A stretch of DNA of 64,000 nt, taken from contig CBDBHH010000005.1 of the NCBI GenBank assembly GCA_965205535.1, positions 2,108,001 to 2,172,000 of the forward strand, given 5' to 3'. The position numbers and the translations under genes are program-made. This document shows positions 17,163 through 27,008 of the stretch, one piece after another (the stretch's first letter is position 1; every line of letters starts with the position of its first letter). Source of the DNA: UBA8079 sp965205535 (GTDB lineage Bacteria > Pseudomonadota > Alphaproteobacteria > UBA6615). The notes beneath the pieces are model-generated. The model made no database searches. It was not told the origin of the DNA and saw only the letters and a program-made list of their open reading frames with translations.

Positions 17163-17867
17163 TCAGGCTGCTTCCTCTGGGGTGAAGAGCCGCTCGATCA
17201 GGCTTGGCAGCGAGGGTGTAGTGCGGTCGGGGATGTCGATTTTCTGGCCATCCTGCTCCAGGGCCGACAGCATTGATACGGCGAGGTCGCGAAGGAAATT
17301 TTCGTCGGCGTCGCCGCGTTGACACACAAACAATCGCGCATTTCGGTCGCCATTCGATATCTCGCCATGCGGCGTCACGGGCCCGAAAATACGCATTACA
17401 AAAACGCAGCTCGTTGCGTCGTAGGATACGAAAGCAGCCCGGGACTTGCCGTCGAGAGCCACGACGCGCGCATCAGCGAGGTTCGCTCCTTTGGCGGCGA
17501 ACGCCAGATCGAATACGCTTCGGAAATCTGCCTCGAACATTTCGGATGCGAAAAAATTGTCGTGCAGACGTTCGTAGAACATGGTCAGCAGGGGCCCGCG
17601 GGACTGGTTGCCGGGATGACGCCATGATTCCTGGACGCGGTCGGGAAGTTCGTTGCGTTGTATGGCAAACGCTTCGGCTATTTGGCTGCCACGGAATTCG
17701 CTGTCGCCCGGCCCAATCTCATGCCAGTTGGAGGTGCCCAGTTCCACTCCGTCTACGGTGCGGTTTTCCTGGGCGCTAGCTGTGCTGACGGAGACCAGAG
17801 CGAACATCGCGATGGCGCAAAGACGCCCGGCGAGCCGGCGCCGTTTCCACCCTGACACGCGTTTCAT
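17163..17867 (-). CDS. Exported protein of unknown function
   Basis: A 234-residue protein with a clear signal peptide: basic MKRVSGWKRRR, then a hydrophobic stretch ending at TASAQE. The mature part has no motif I recognise. It contains two cysteines, in ATSCVFVMRI and RLFVCQRG, that may form a disulfide. An ATG four codons upstream (17879) is possible; neither start has a good ribosome binding site. It lies upstream of, and on the same strand as, the cupin gene. Confidence 0.6.
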   Translation of the reverse strand: MKRVSGWKRRRLAGRLCAIAMFALVSVSTASAQENRTVDGVELGTSNWHEIGPGDSEFRGSQIAEAFAIQRNELPDRVQESWRHPGNQSRGPLLTMFYERLHDNFFASEMFEADFRSVFDLAFAAKGANLADARVVALDGKSRAAFVSYDATSCVFVMRIFGPVTPHGEISNGDRNARLFVCQRGDADENFLRDLAVSMLSALEQDGQKIDIPDRTTPSLPSLIERLFTPEEAA

Positions 17868-18035
17868 ATGCAAAATCATGGCCGCAGTCTGACGAGTGCA
17901 CGGGGCACGCGCAATATTCGCCACGGTACCGTTCTCGCTCGCCAGTCCGAACAACGAAATTGTGAGACTTGGTGGCATCAATTCGAATTGAATAGGTATT
18001 ATTGTGTACGAACACGCATAAACGAGGGGGATATT

Positions 18036-18470
18036 ATGCAGACCATCAAACGAATTCTCACCGCAGCGGCCGTCGCGGGCGCGCTCATGATCTCGCCGCT
18101 GGGTTCAGCCTGGGCCGGTGATGCCGAAACTAAGGCGATCGTCGAGCATCATCTGGCTGCGTTCGGTGCAGCCGATATGAAGGAAGTCATGTCCGACTAT
18201 ACCGACGCGTCCGTGATTGTGACGCAGAATGGTGAACTGCGCGGTTTGGCGGCAAACGAGGGGTTGTTCGGTGCGCTGTTTGCGGAGTTCGCCAAGCCGG
18301 GTGCCAGCTTCGATCTCAAGATTCTGGCGACGGCAGATAACGTAGGCTATATCGTCTGGTCGGCCGAAACGGCAGATAATGTCTACGAACTGGGGACAGA
18401 CACCTACGTCATCGAGAACGGCAAGATTGCCGTGCAGACACTCGCGATCAAGGCCCAACCCAAGAAGTAA
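18036..18470 (+). CDS. Exported SnoaL/NTF2-like fold protein
   Basis: A 144-residue protein: signal peptide (MQTIKRILTAAAVAGALMIS, cleavage near AWAGD), then an NTF2-like domain with VEHHLAAFGAADMKEVMSDY and TDASVIVTQNGELRG. This pattern is typical of SnoaL-like periplasmic proteins and ketosteroid-isomerase-fold relatives. The ATG at 18036 follows GAGGGGG. The catalytic function is unknown. It is divergent from the exported protein to the left. Confidence 0.75.
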   Translation: MQTIKRILTAAAVAGALMISPLGSAWAGDAETKAIVEHHLAAFGAADMKEVMSDYTDASVIVTQNGELRGLAANEGLFGALFAEFAKPGASFDLKILATADNVGYIVWSAETADNVYELGTDTYVIENGKIAVQTLAIKAQPKK

Positions 18471-18531
18471 CTCTATCGGTCACGGGTGCGCTGTGGCACA
18501 TAGTTCGCCCGTGACCTGATGAGTTTTGACG

Positions 18532-18786
18532 ATGCCCGATTTCTACAGCCCCGATCTGGGGATGAACCCGGATGATCCCTTCGCCCGCGATGCGGACGGC
18601 AAGCTCGTGCGACGGGGCTACTGGCTCGATCTTAGCGATCGATCCTTCGTCATGGCGATGACCCAGGGGGTCGGCGCCGACCTCACCAACGACCACAAGC
18701 GCACACATCTCGACGATGTCGGGCGCGCGCACCTTGTGGACCAGGTCTGCGTTCAGGAAATTCTCCCGCCCGAGACCGACGCGTAA
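18532..18786 (+). CDS. Small protein of unknown function
   Basis: An 84-residue acidic, probably soluble protein that I do not recognise. It contains LVRRGYWLDLSDRSFVMAMT and ends EILPPETDA. The ATG at 18532 is used; a TTG two codons earlier is also in frame. Coding is supported by host-like codon use and by filling the gap between two oppositely placed genes, but there is no family evidence. Confidence 0.45.
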   Translation: MPDFYSPDLGMNPDDPFARDADGKLVRRGYWLDLSDRSFVMAMTQGVGADLTNDHKRTHLDDVGRAHLVDQVCVQEILPPETDA

Positions 18787-18806
18787 GTGCCGTCGGCGCA
18801 GCGCTG

Positions 18807-19442
18807 TTATTTTAGCGGCGAGAAATTCGCCGGGAACATCATTGTCGAGTGCATTTCCTCGAGATCTTCGCGCCCGGCGGCCGCGAATTCCTGCCACGCG
18901 GCCTCTTTGGCGATCCCGTTGCGTGCTTCCATGCGTTGCTCCAGGCTCCCATAGGCCCAGAGGTGACAGACCTCGTTGGGGTTCGGGCCTTCGGTGATCC
19001 ACGCGCAGACATTCTTTGAATATTTCTCGCGGACCGGCATGACGTCGATGAAGCGCTTCATCCATCCGGCTGCCTTGCCGGGCTTCAAACGGTAATTGCG
19101 GAACTCGTAGAAATTACCCTCGGTTTCCGGGGCGACAAGATCCTTGGCCGGATTCAGAAACCGCGTCGTCTGGTTGACCAACAGCGGGCGCAGCGTCGGG
19201 ACGTATTTCGTGGTCCAGTCCTCATTCTTGCTGAGCTCGGCGCGCAAGCGTGCGCGTTCCTCGAAACTGTCATAGCGCCAAAGATGCATGACCTGGTTCA
19301 GCGGTCCGATTTCCGTGAACCAATAACCCTCCAGAACGCCGTAGTCGTTGCCACGCGCCTTGCGACCGACTTCTTCGTTGACCTTGAGAATATCGGGTAC
19401 GGCACCCGCGCTGGCGGTATAAGTGCGCAGTTCGTGAAGCAT
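18807..19442 (-). CDS. NIPSNAP-family protein
   Basis: A 211-residue protein with two NIPSNAP-like ferredoxin-fold repeats. The first begins MLHELRTYTASAGAVPDIL and includes LNQVMHLWRYDSFEERARL; the second begins FYEFRNYRLKPGKAAGWM and includes EVCHLWAYGSLEQRMEARN. The fold resembles dimeric alpha-beta barrel enzymes. Bacterial NIPSNAP genes often sit in catabolic clusters, but their reaction is unknown. It is 115 bases from the FAD monooxygenase gene on the same strand. Confidence 0.85.
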   Translation of the reverse strand: MLHELRTYTASAGAVPDILKVNEEVGRKARGNDYGVLEGYWFTEIGPLNQVMHLWRYDSFEERARLRAELSKNEDWTTKYVPTLRPLLVNQTTRFLNPAKDLVAPETEGNFYEFRNYRLKPGKAAGWMKRFIDVMPVREKYSKNVCAWITEGPNPNEVCHLWAYGSLEQRMEARNGIAKEAAWQEFAAAGREDLEEMHSTMMFPANFSPLK

Positions 19443-19556
19443 GTTTCTTCCCCCTTGGAACGTATATTGATTTGCCGCATAGCCTGATACCCGGTCGCTC
19501 GCAAAGCAAGGGCTTCGGCGCTGAGTTCCAGCCCACGTAGCGTGATTAATTGGCGG

Positions 19557-21200
19557 TCAGCCGCCGGTAACGCGGGACCAGAGTTCATCGGGGTCGTCCG
19601 GCAGCTCGTTGCCACGCCAGGCGATGTGATGGTCGGGCCGTAGCAATATCAGATCGGCCCCATACAGCTTACGCACCTGATTTTCATCGATGTCGACCAC
19701 CTTGCAGGGAATATTTCGCGCCTGTGCCGCGCTGGTCATCGCTTCGGTGTTCGTCGAATTACCGGAAAGACGCAGCAGCGTGAAATGCGCGCCGAACCTG
19801 TCGAACAATGCTTCATTCGCGGCCAGCCAGATATGGGGCGCACGTCCGCCCGGGACCGCGCTCGGGACATACTCGAAGGGCGAATCCGGCGGCGGCGTGG
19901 TGCCGTCGCTGACAACGAGATATGAGCCGTCGTATCGCGCGCCGAGCTGAATGCCGAGCGATCGGAACTCTTCGGTGAAGGTCGCGAGGTGGGCGCCGAT
20001 GCGTGCGCGCTCGGCCTCGCCCGAAGCGGTGTCAGTTTCGAGGTCAGGGGGAATTTCGAGGCCGGCAACAGCGCTCGCAAACTGGTGTGACATTGTGGTG
20101 TTGCGGATGCCGATGGGCCGACGCTCTGCCTCATAGGTATCCAGGAGAGACGGCGGCGCCCAATCCTGAACCACCGCTGCAAGCTTCCAGCCGAGATTCG
20201 CTGCGTCATCGACGCCGGTGTTCATGCCAAACCCGCCCGTCGGTGTGAAGAGATGTACCGCGTCGCCGGCCATCAATACTCGGCCGTCCTGGTAACTGTC
20301 GGCGACGAGGGCCAGCCCGGCCGTCCATGATTTGACGGACAGCACCTCGACCGGGATATTTGTTCCAACGCATCCCAGGAACGCGGCCGCGGCGTCGACG
20401 GTTGTTTCATCCTCGTCCGGCGGCATGCGGGTCAGCACCACATACTTTCCCCGTGCATCGAGGGCGGCAATGCTCGAGCGATCGTCGGCGTTGACCGTCC
20501 AGTAGTGCCAGCCGGGTGCGAAATTCATCACATCGGCGAGTGCGGGCGCATCGACATAGGTCGACAACATGCGTCCGCGCATGAAGGTTTCATCTTCGCC
20601 GCCCTTGCCGGCATACCCGATATCCAGTGCCTGTCGCACGGTCGAACGCGCACCGTCGCAGCCGACCATCCAGTCGCACCGGATCTCGACCGTGGTGCCA
20701 TCTGCAACCTGCATGACCGTTGCGCTGACGCCGCTCGGGTCTTGGGTGAATTCGACGAGGCGGTGCCCGAAACGTATGTCGACAGATGGCAGCGCATCCG
20801 CGCGCGCCTTCAGAATGGGTTCGATAAAGAAGAAGTTTGCCCGGTGGATGGGTTCGGGTGTTTGCGCGGTCTGCGCTGCGTCTGCGAGTTTCTCGGACGT
20901 CGAGGGCATAGGCAGGCGCGCGAGCTCCCAGCCGGCAAAGCGGGTTGCGTACACAACATCGGTCGCATGGTCGGCCGGCAGGCCTGCCGCTCTGATCTCG
21001 GCGGACAGACCGAGACGGCGATAATGTTCCATCGTCCGCGCATTGAGCGTGTTGCCCTGGGGGTGAGTGGCTGTACCCTCGCCCTCGCTGATCAGGATGC
21101 AGGGGACGTCGCGGCAGCCGAGTTCGACGGCGAGGGAAAGCCCCACCATGCCGCCGCCCACGATCAGAACCGGGGTTTGTAATTTGCTGTCGGCGCTCAA
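19557..21200 (-). CDS. FAD-dependent aromatic-ring monooxygenase (PheA/TfdB-like)
   Basis: A 547-residue class A flavoprotein monooxygenase. It has the FAD dinucleotide site VLIVGGGMVGLSLAVEL, the second signature DWMVGCDGARSTVR, and the third GDAVHLFTPTGGFGMNTGVD. The C-terminal 170 residues form the thioredoxin-like domain seen in phenol-hydroxylase relatives. It should hydroxylate an aromatic or polyketide-like substrate using NAD(P)H and O2. The natural substrate is not evident. Confidence 0.88.
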   Translation of the reverse strand: MSADSKLQTPVLIVGGGMVGLSLAVELGCRDVPCILISEGEGTATHPQGNTLNARTMEHYRRLGLSAEIRAAGLPADHATDVVYATRFAGWELARLPMPSTSEKLADAAQTAQTPEPIHRANFFFIEPILKARADALPSVDIRFGHRLVEFTQDPSGVSATVMQVADGTTVEIRCDWMVGCDGARSTVRQALDIGYAGKGGEDETFMRGRMLSTYVDAPALADVMNFAPGWHYWTVNADDRSSIAALDARGKYVVLTRMPPDEDETTVDAAAAFLGCVGTNIPVEVLSVKSWTAGLALVADSYQDGRVLMAGDAVHLFTPTGGFGMNTGVDDAANLGWKLAAVVQDWAPPSLLDTYEAERRPIGIRNTTMSHQFASAVAGLEIPPDLETDTASGEAERARIGAHLATFTEEFRSLGIQLGARYDGSYLVVSDGTTPPPDSPFEYVPSAVPGGRAPHIWLAANEALFDRFGAHFTLLRLSGNSTNTEAMTSAAQARNIPCKVVDIDENQVRKLYGADLILLRPDHHIAWRGNELPDDPDELWSRVTGG

Positions 21201-21350
21201 TTTATCACCCTGTGGCTGGAATATCGTTCCGCGAAAAGAAACGGATTAGCTCTTCGCGACGCCGGAGCGGCGTGTACGGTCTCAATATAGTGCTTGGAAA
21301 CCGGGCCATGAACCGGGGAAAATAAAGCGGTTTCATTTTGGGAGGGGACG

Positions 21351-21788
21351 ATGGATCTGGAATTCTTCATTCACGTGTCGTTGGTGGGCGTACTCGCGAC
21401 ATATCTGCATCTCGTCGGCGCGTTGTGGGCGGATCGTTACGGTTTACCACGCATCGACCTGCCGCGCGGCATGACCCAGCTCACCTTTGGGGATTCGTTC
21501 GAAGGACCTGCACCCTATGGCTGGGGTATCGCGGTCATCCATGTGAACGGGATTGCTTTCGCGCTTCTCTATGCCACCGTCATCGCCCAGTACCTGCCTG
21601 GTGAGCCCTATATCAAGGGGCTGATCTTCGGCGGAATTCTGTATGTGGGCGCGATGTTGATCTTCGTGCCGTTTTTCCTGAAGGACGGCTTCTTCGGCTC
21701 CAAGGGGCACCCGATGGGTTGGTTGACGGCGCTGATCATTCATCTGATCTACGGCCTGATTGTCGGCTGGCTGTCGCCAATTCTGTAA
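21351..21788 (+). CDS. Four-helix membrane protein, tandem copy 1
   Basis: A 145-residue integral membrane protein with about four hydrophobic segments and no family I can name. Conserved between the two tandem copies are MDLEFF, the loop LPRIDLPRGMTQLTFGDSFE, PAPYGWGI and FVPFFLKDGFFG. The loop with polar FGDSFEGPAPYGWG may face the periplasm or bind a ligand. The ATG at 21351 follows GGGAGGGG. The second copy starts 74 bases after its stop. Confidence 0.75.
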   Translation: MDLEFFIHVSLVGVLATYLHLVGALWADRYGLPRIDLPRGMTQLTFGDSFEGPAPYGWGIAVIHVNGIAFALLYATVIAQYLPGEPYIKGLIFGGILYVGAMLIFVPFFLKDGFFGSKGHPMGWLTALIIHLIYGLIVGWLSPIL

Positions 21789-21862
21789 ATCATCGACCCT
21801 CTGCCGGTGCGGCGTAGTGCTGCATACGGTAGAGTGGGTCGAAGCTATCGGGGGGTGATCAG

Positions 21863-22306
21863 ATGGACTTGGAATTTTTCGTACATGTGTCGCTGGTGGG
21901 CATTCTTGCGACCTACATGCTGATCGTTTCGGCGCTTTGGGCCGAGCGATTTGGCCTGCCGCGGATCGATCTGCCGCGCGGGATGACGCAGCTCACATTT
22001 GGCGATTCGTTCGAGGGTCCGGCCCCTTACGGCTGGGGCATATTCATCATCATGATGAACGGCATCGCCTTCGCGCTGCTCTACGCGACCGTGTTCGCCC
22101 AGTATCTGCCCGGCGATTTGTGGATGCGCGGCATTATCTACGCCGTCATTCTGTACTTCGGCGCGATGTTGATCTTCGTACCATTCTTCCTGAAGGACGG
22201 TTTTTTCGGCATGAAGGGGCACAAGATGGGATGGCTCACATCCCTTATCCTGCACCTCTGGTACGGGCTGATCCTCGGCTGGCTGTCGCCCGTCCTTGCG
22301 GCGTAG
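21863..22306 (+). CDS. Four-helix membrane protein, tandem copy 2
   Basis: A 147-residue paralogue of the upstream gene, with about four hydrophobic segments and the same loop signature TQLTFGDSFEGPAPYGWGI. Substitutions lie mostly in the hydrophobic segments. The ATG at 21863 follows GGGGGTGATC. The two proteins may form a hetero-oligomer. Function is unknown. It is convergent with the oxygenase gene at 22338. Confidence 0.75.
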   Translation: MDLEFFVHVSLVGILATYMLIVSALWAERFGLPRIDLPRGMTQLTFGDSFEGPAPYGWGIFIIMMNGIAFALLYATVFAQYLPGDLWMRGIIYAVILYFGAMLIFVPFFLKDGFFGMKGHKMGWLTSLILHLWYGLILGWLSPVLAA

Positions 22307-22337
22307 CGGCACCGACAGACTGGCAGCCGCTTTTGAT

Positions 22338-23372
22338 CTAGAGGGAAAACCGGCTTTCTTCGGGAGACGGCGGCTCGGGCTGTGATTTCTCCAGCTCGTC
22401 CAGATAGTTCTGGTTCACATACCAGTCGCGATAATCCAGGAACCGCACCGGCTTGTATTTCGGCGGGTTGTCCGGGCTGACGCAGGTCGGCATCGGATCG
22501 GCGAGCGTGTCCCAGGACGGGCTGAAGAAGAAGGCCAGTGAATAGCGGTCCTTCTTCGGCGGGATCACACGGTGGGGCGTGGCCATGAAGCGGCCATTGG
22601 TCCAGCGGTTCAGGAACTCACCGGTGTTGACGATGATCGCGCCTTCGATGGTATTGGCCGGCAGCCAGCGTCCCGACTGGGTCTGAATCTGCAGGCCCGG
22701 GGTGTCGGTGACCGGTAGTAGCGTAATGAAGCCATGGTCGCGATGGGGCGCGATCCCGAACTGGTTGTCCTCGCTTTCAACCGCCGGGTAGTGCTGGTTT
22801 CGGGTCGTCCAGAGCGGGTCGTCGAACATACCGTCGAAATAGTCGGCCGGCAGATCGAGTGCGCGGGCATACAGCGGCAACAGCTTGTAACCCAACTCTT
22901 CCATCGCATCGTAATACTCCAGCATCTCGGCCTTCCAGCCGGGCAGGAGCGTTTCGTCCGGCCACTGGTTCGGGCCGAAATACGGTATGAGATTCGCCTC
23001 GACACCGGGGTGATCGGCGGGGCGCTCGCGCACGATGCGCAGCATCTCGTTCAGGTCGGGCTTGGTGTTCTCGTTCACCGTGGAGGAGACATAGATTGTC
23101 GATCCCGGCGGCACGTAATTCTCGTGCTTGCGCTTCTCGGCATCCGGCAGGTCGAAAAAGCGGATCAGGTTTTTGTGGGTCCGCTGGATCAGCGGGCGCG
23201 GCACGTTGTGGTTGGTTGCGAAATAGAAGCCGACATTCTCCTGGGCGTGGCGCAGCTCGGCGGCAAGCGCTTCCAGCGCGCCGTCTTCACCGGCCAGATA
23301 AGGACCGAAATCGAGAATCGGGATTTCCTCATCGGCAAACTCTTCGGGGATGACAATTTCTGCGTTCGACAT
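22338..23372 (-). CDS. 2-oxoglutarate/Fe(II) oxygenase, isopenicillin-N-synthase family, copy 1
   Basis: A 344-residue non-heme iron oxygenase. The iron triad is read from HRDHG (H and D) and ATPHRV (H). The co-substrate motif RxS is intact in RYSLAFF. The N-terminal DIOX_N region has IPILDFGPYL and GFYFATNHNVP. It should oxidise a small organic substrate; the family spans oxygenases, desaturases and ring-forming enzymes. It lies next to the ThDP enzyme gene on the same strand. Confidence 0.88.
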   Translation of the reverse strand: MSNAEIVIPEEFADEEIPILDFGPYLAGEDGALEALAAELRHAQENVGFYFATNHNVPRPLIQRTHKNLIRFFDLPDAEKRKHENYVPPGSTIYVSSTVNENTKPDLNEMLRIVRERPADHPGVEANLIPYFGPNQWPDETLLPGWKAEMLEYYDAMEELGYKLLPLYARALDLPADYFDGMFDDPLWTTRNQHYPAVESEDNQFGIAPHRDHGFITLLPVTDTPGLQIQTQSGRWLPANTIEGAIIVNTGEFLNRWTNGRFMATPHRVIPPKKDRYSLAFFFSPSWDTLADPMPTCVSPDNPPKYKPVRFLDYRDWYVNQNYLDELEKSQPEPPSPEESRFSL

Positions 23373-23482
23373 GTCGTGCCTCGTTCATTTCCGCGAGTCT
23401 AATACAGCGATGTTAGCGTAGTTTCCCCGTTGGACAAGCGCAGGAAGTTTGTGGCTCACGATGTGAGATGCGGCGAAAGCGC

Positions 23483-25219
23483 CTAATCCGGGCGAATGCC
23501 GCGGGCCGCCTCGACGGCGAGTGGCGAGTAGATGGCCTGACGCATGCTCTCGGACCGGTCGATCACCACGTCGATCACGGCGGGTTTGTCCTGAGACAGG
23601 CCCGCGCGAATGGCGTCGCCGATATCGTCGGGCCGCTCGATCCGTTCGGCCCAGGAACCGCAGGCGCGCGCGATGGCGGCATAGTCTGTGTCGGGGAAAT
23701 CATTGCCGTGGGACTGGTTGCCCATGCCTTCGGCGGTCATGCCGAGGCGTGAATTGTTCATCACCACATAGACCGGGTTTGCCCCATACTGCGCGGCCGT
23801 CAGCAGCACATGCATCTGCATGGCGAAGCCGCCGTCGCTGCAGATGCCGATGGCCGGGCGTGCCGGGTCGAGGATCTTGGCGCACAGGGTGGCGGGCAGG
23901 GACCAGCTGACCCCGCCCAGCCCGCCGGAGCCGAAATAGCTGTTGGGGCGCCGGGTCTGGAAGAAATGGTTCATCCAGTGGCGGTTGCTGCCGGCGTCGG
24001 TGCAGACGATCGCTTCGTCGGGAACGGCTGCATGAATCTCCGCGACGAGACGTTGGGGTGCGATGGGCATATTGGCCGAGGTGAGCATCGGGTCGGCGAA
24101 GAATTGCCGTGCCGCCTTCAGATCGATCACCGCCGTGCGCCGGGCGGTGACCTCCGACGCGTTGACCCGTCCCTCGAGCCCGGACAGCATCAATTTGAGG
24201 GTCTCGTTTGCGTCGCCGACCAGCGCCACTTCGGCCGGGATGGTCCAGGACGCGTTGCGCGCCTCGACGTCGATCTGGACGATCCGCTGACGGTTCGGGT
24301 CGAACATCTGGGGATGCTCGAAACAGGTGTCCTGGGGTTTCAGCCGGCTGCCGACGACGAGTATCGTGTCCGCCATCCCGACGATCTCGTTGGCAAGCGG
24401 CAGGCCGGTATAGCCCATGGGGCCCGCCGCCATATCGTGGGTCTCGGCGATGGCGCCCTTGCCGAGGACCGTCGTCACAACGGGTGCGCCGAGCAGGTCG
24501 GCCATCGCCGCCACAGAATCGAACGCCCGGGATATGCGTACGCCGTTGCCGGCCACGATCACGGGTGCCTTGGCGGCCATGAGTATATCGAGGGCGGCAT
24601 CGATTTCGTCCACGGGTGGAACTGACTTACTGGCGTTTAAAAGCCGTTTGGTATCGTGGATCTCCGGCAGGCCGTTGCTCGCGACCGGATCGCGCAAGGT
24701 GTTGGCGCGGAACAGGCAGGCGGTGGGGCCAGGGCGACCGGTGATCGCGTGCTTGTAGGCAAGCTGGGTACTCATCACGGCCTCGCGCGCGGTATGGGCG
24801 ACGGCGGTGTACTTGGTGGTCGACTTGAACATGCCCGCCAGGTCGAACGAGCCGTAGTGCCCGGCGCCCGACTGGATCGGGCCATGCATGACGAACTCGT
24901 TGTGGTCCGACAGTTCGGTCAGCACGACCATGGGAGACGATGCGAGGAACGCCTCGATCACGCCGAACATTCCCGTCGAGCCCGTGAACCCGCCCTGTCC
25001 GGCGAAGACGCCGGGCTTGCCGGTCAGCTTGCCGTACATGTCGGCCATGCAGGACGCGGTCTGCTCGTCCCGGGGGACGATGGCCTGGATCTCGTCCTGG
25101 CGGTCGTGGAGCGCGCGGTAGATGTCCATGGTGGCACCACCAGGCAGGCCGAAGAAATGTTCGGTCCCGGCCTCGATCAAACAATCGACGATCCGCTCTG
25201 CGGCGGTGCTTTCGCCCAT
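23483..25219 (-). CDS. ThDP-dependent enzyme of the acetolactate synthase family
   Basis: A 578-residue three-domain ThDP enzyme. The N-terminal part has HFFGLPGGATMDIY and the catalytic glutamate in RDEQTASCMADMYG. The ThDP/Mg motif in the C-terminal domain begins CSDGGFAMQ and ends in VMNNSRLGM; SDG replaces the more common GDG. Candidate reactions are acetolactate synthesis or a 2-oxoacid decarboxylase/lyase step. No small regulatory subunit is adjacent, which argues for a catabolic role. Confidence 0.85.
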   Translation of the reverse strand: MGESTAAERIVDCLIEAGTEHFFGLPGGATMDIYRALHDRQDEIQAIVPRDEQTASCMADMYGKLTGKPGVFAGQGGFTGSTGMFGVIEAFLASSPMVVLTELSDHNEFVMHGPIQSGAGHYGSFDLAGMFKSTTKYTAVAHTAREAVMSTQLAYKHAITGRPGPTACLFRANTLRDPVASNGLPEIHDTKRLLNASKSVPPVDEIDAALDILMAAKAPVIVAGNGVRISRAFDSVAAMADLLGAPVVTTVLGKGAIAETHDMAAGPMGYTGLPLANEIVGMADTILVVGSRLKPQDTCFEHPQMFDPNRQRIVQIDVEARNASWTIPAEVALVGDANETLKLMLSGLEGRVNASEVTARRTAVIDLKAARQFFADPMLTSANMPIAPQRLVAEIHAAVPDEAIVCTDAGSNRHWMNHFFQTRRPNSYFGSGGLGGVSWSLPATLCAKILDPARPAIGICSDGGFAMQMHVLLTAAQYGANPVYVVMNNSRLGMTAEGMGNQSHGNDFPDTDYAAIARACGSWAERIERPDDIGDAIRAGLSQDKPAVIDVVIDRSESMRQAIYSPLAVEAARGIRPD

Positions 25220-25305
25220 GCCCTGTTCCCCTCGGCTTACGTACGCGGGTTGAGCGTAGCGAAGTCTGCGCGGTGGGCAAGGCCGGTTGCGACAGGCTAC
25301 CGTCG

Positions 25306-26851
25306 CTAGAAAACCGGAATGACCACTCGGAGCATGTAGGTCTGGCCGGCATGCGGCTCGGCGGTGAACTGGAAGTTCGTCGTCGCATCACGGCCCAGCG
25401 CAGGGATCAGCAGGTTTATGGGTGCGCTGGCACCCGCGGTGATCGACCAGCCGTCGACGTCGCTGAAGATTCCCGAACGGGTGTAACCGAAGCTGGCGCT
25501 GCTGTCGGTGAAGCCGTCGCTGCGGGTCACCGAATAGGAGATGCCGGCGGCGGGCGCGAAGGTCCAGTTGCCTTCCGACCAGCCGCCGCGGATGCCGAGG
25601 GTTGCCAATTGCTGGGTGCTGTCGAAGCTGCTGGTCGCCCCGCCGACATTCAGATCGGTGTCGGTGCTGCCGGCCGATACGCTGGCCGACAGGGTGATGT
25701 TCGGCGTTGCGTTGAAGCGCACGAACGGCCCGATCAGATAGCTGAAGCTGTCGGAGTTGGAATTGATGGTCTCGGTCTTTGACGTGTTCGACGTGAACGA
25801 CGTGAAGACGCCGAGAGCCCAGGCGCGTGTCGCGGGCGTGCAGGATAAGCTGTGACAGGCGAAAGGATGTTGTGAAGGCACTCAGCGCGCCGGCCGGATT
25901 ATTGTTTGAACGCCCGGGTTTGAAAAGGGTAGTAAACGGGTTGATCCCTGTGTTGCCGCGGGTCTGCAAGTCGTTCTGGAGTGTGTCAACACGGTTCTGA
26001 AGTCCGTCGATCACATTCGAGAGACGATCAGCTTCCTGTTGTTTTTCTTCTCTGGCGGTTTCCCAAAAACTAATATTTCCTCTGACTTCTTCCAGATCGG
26101 CGTCGTGCTTGGCCTTGAGCTTTGCAAGCTCGGCCCGTTTCTCGCCGATATTTTCGACGTTCTCTTGCGTCAGAGGCTGGTCCTCCAAAATTTCCAGTTC
26201 TGCGTCAATGGCGTTGAACTCGGTTTCATATGTCGAAACCAAATTGCTCTCTCGAACCTTGAGCTCCTTTATGGCCCCGTTTGCTTGGTTGACTTGGGTC
26301 GTTGCGCCGTCACGCAGGTCGTCCTGATCTTCGATCGCCGTTTTCAGCCGGTCTATATCCCGGATAATCGGTGCAGGGTCGGTGACCGGTCCGTTGATGG
26401 CACCTGTGTCCACCGGCACTTCCGTGATCGTCGGTCCGCCATTGCCGCCGCCGAACAGCGCAATGACGTTGGAAGTTGTGTTCGCGGTCGTGGCGTTGAC
26501 CGCCGGGCTGCCGGTCACGGTCGCTGCAGTCAGGTTGACGATGCCCTGTAGTTGAACTGTCGCGACCCCGCCGCCGGGCGGGGTGTAGGTGAACGTCGTA
26601 TTGCCCGGGGCGTTCTTGTTGGTGATCGTCGAGCCATCCGGCGGCAGAGTGCCGCCCTGAACGGTGCCGGTTGGGCAGTTGACAGACGCACCGACAGCGA
26701 ATCCATCGATAGGTGCACCGCCGCCCACAGTGCAGTCCGCGTGAGCCGGGGCAGCAGAGAAGGCCAGAACGGCAACCAGAACAAGCGCCCCGGTGATGAC
26801 CGGGACGCGCAATGCGTGTGCGATACGCCGACCAAATGCATGAACTCGCAT
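25306..26851 (-). pseudogene. Frameshifted exported coiled-coil/autotransporter-like protein
   Basis: Reading leftward from the ATG at 26851 (preceded by AGGGAGTC) gives a long signal peptide ending AAPAHADC, a Thr/Gly-rich region, and a coiled-coil section (roughly 26,360-25,980) rich in Glu, Lys and Gln. The frame then changes. At about 25,820-25,850 the frame continuing from NPAGALSAFTTSF drifts into Arg/His-rich sequence. A different frame carries a beta-barrel-like C-terminus from WALGVFTSFTS to the terminal MLRVVIPVF at 25306. One indel near the ACACGCGCCTGG run would restore one protein of about 515 residues. Either the gene is broken or the assembly has an error. Confidence 0.65.
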
Positions 26852-27008
26852 GCTGACTCCCTGTGCCCCATCAGCAGGTCCGAATACTAGTCGACGGTCC
26901 TGAATCTTGCCTACCATTGTGTTCACACGGTCGCGTGAGCAATTCGGTCGTCGTCGATGATCATACAGTCGAGTTTCGGTTGGTTTCGCGCTATCAAGTT
27001 GTGCAGAC

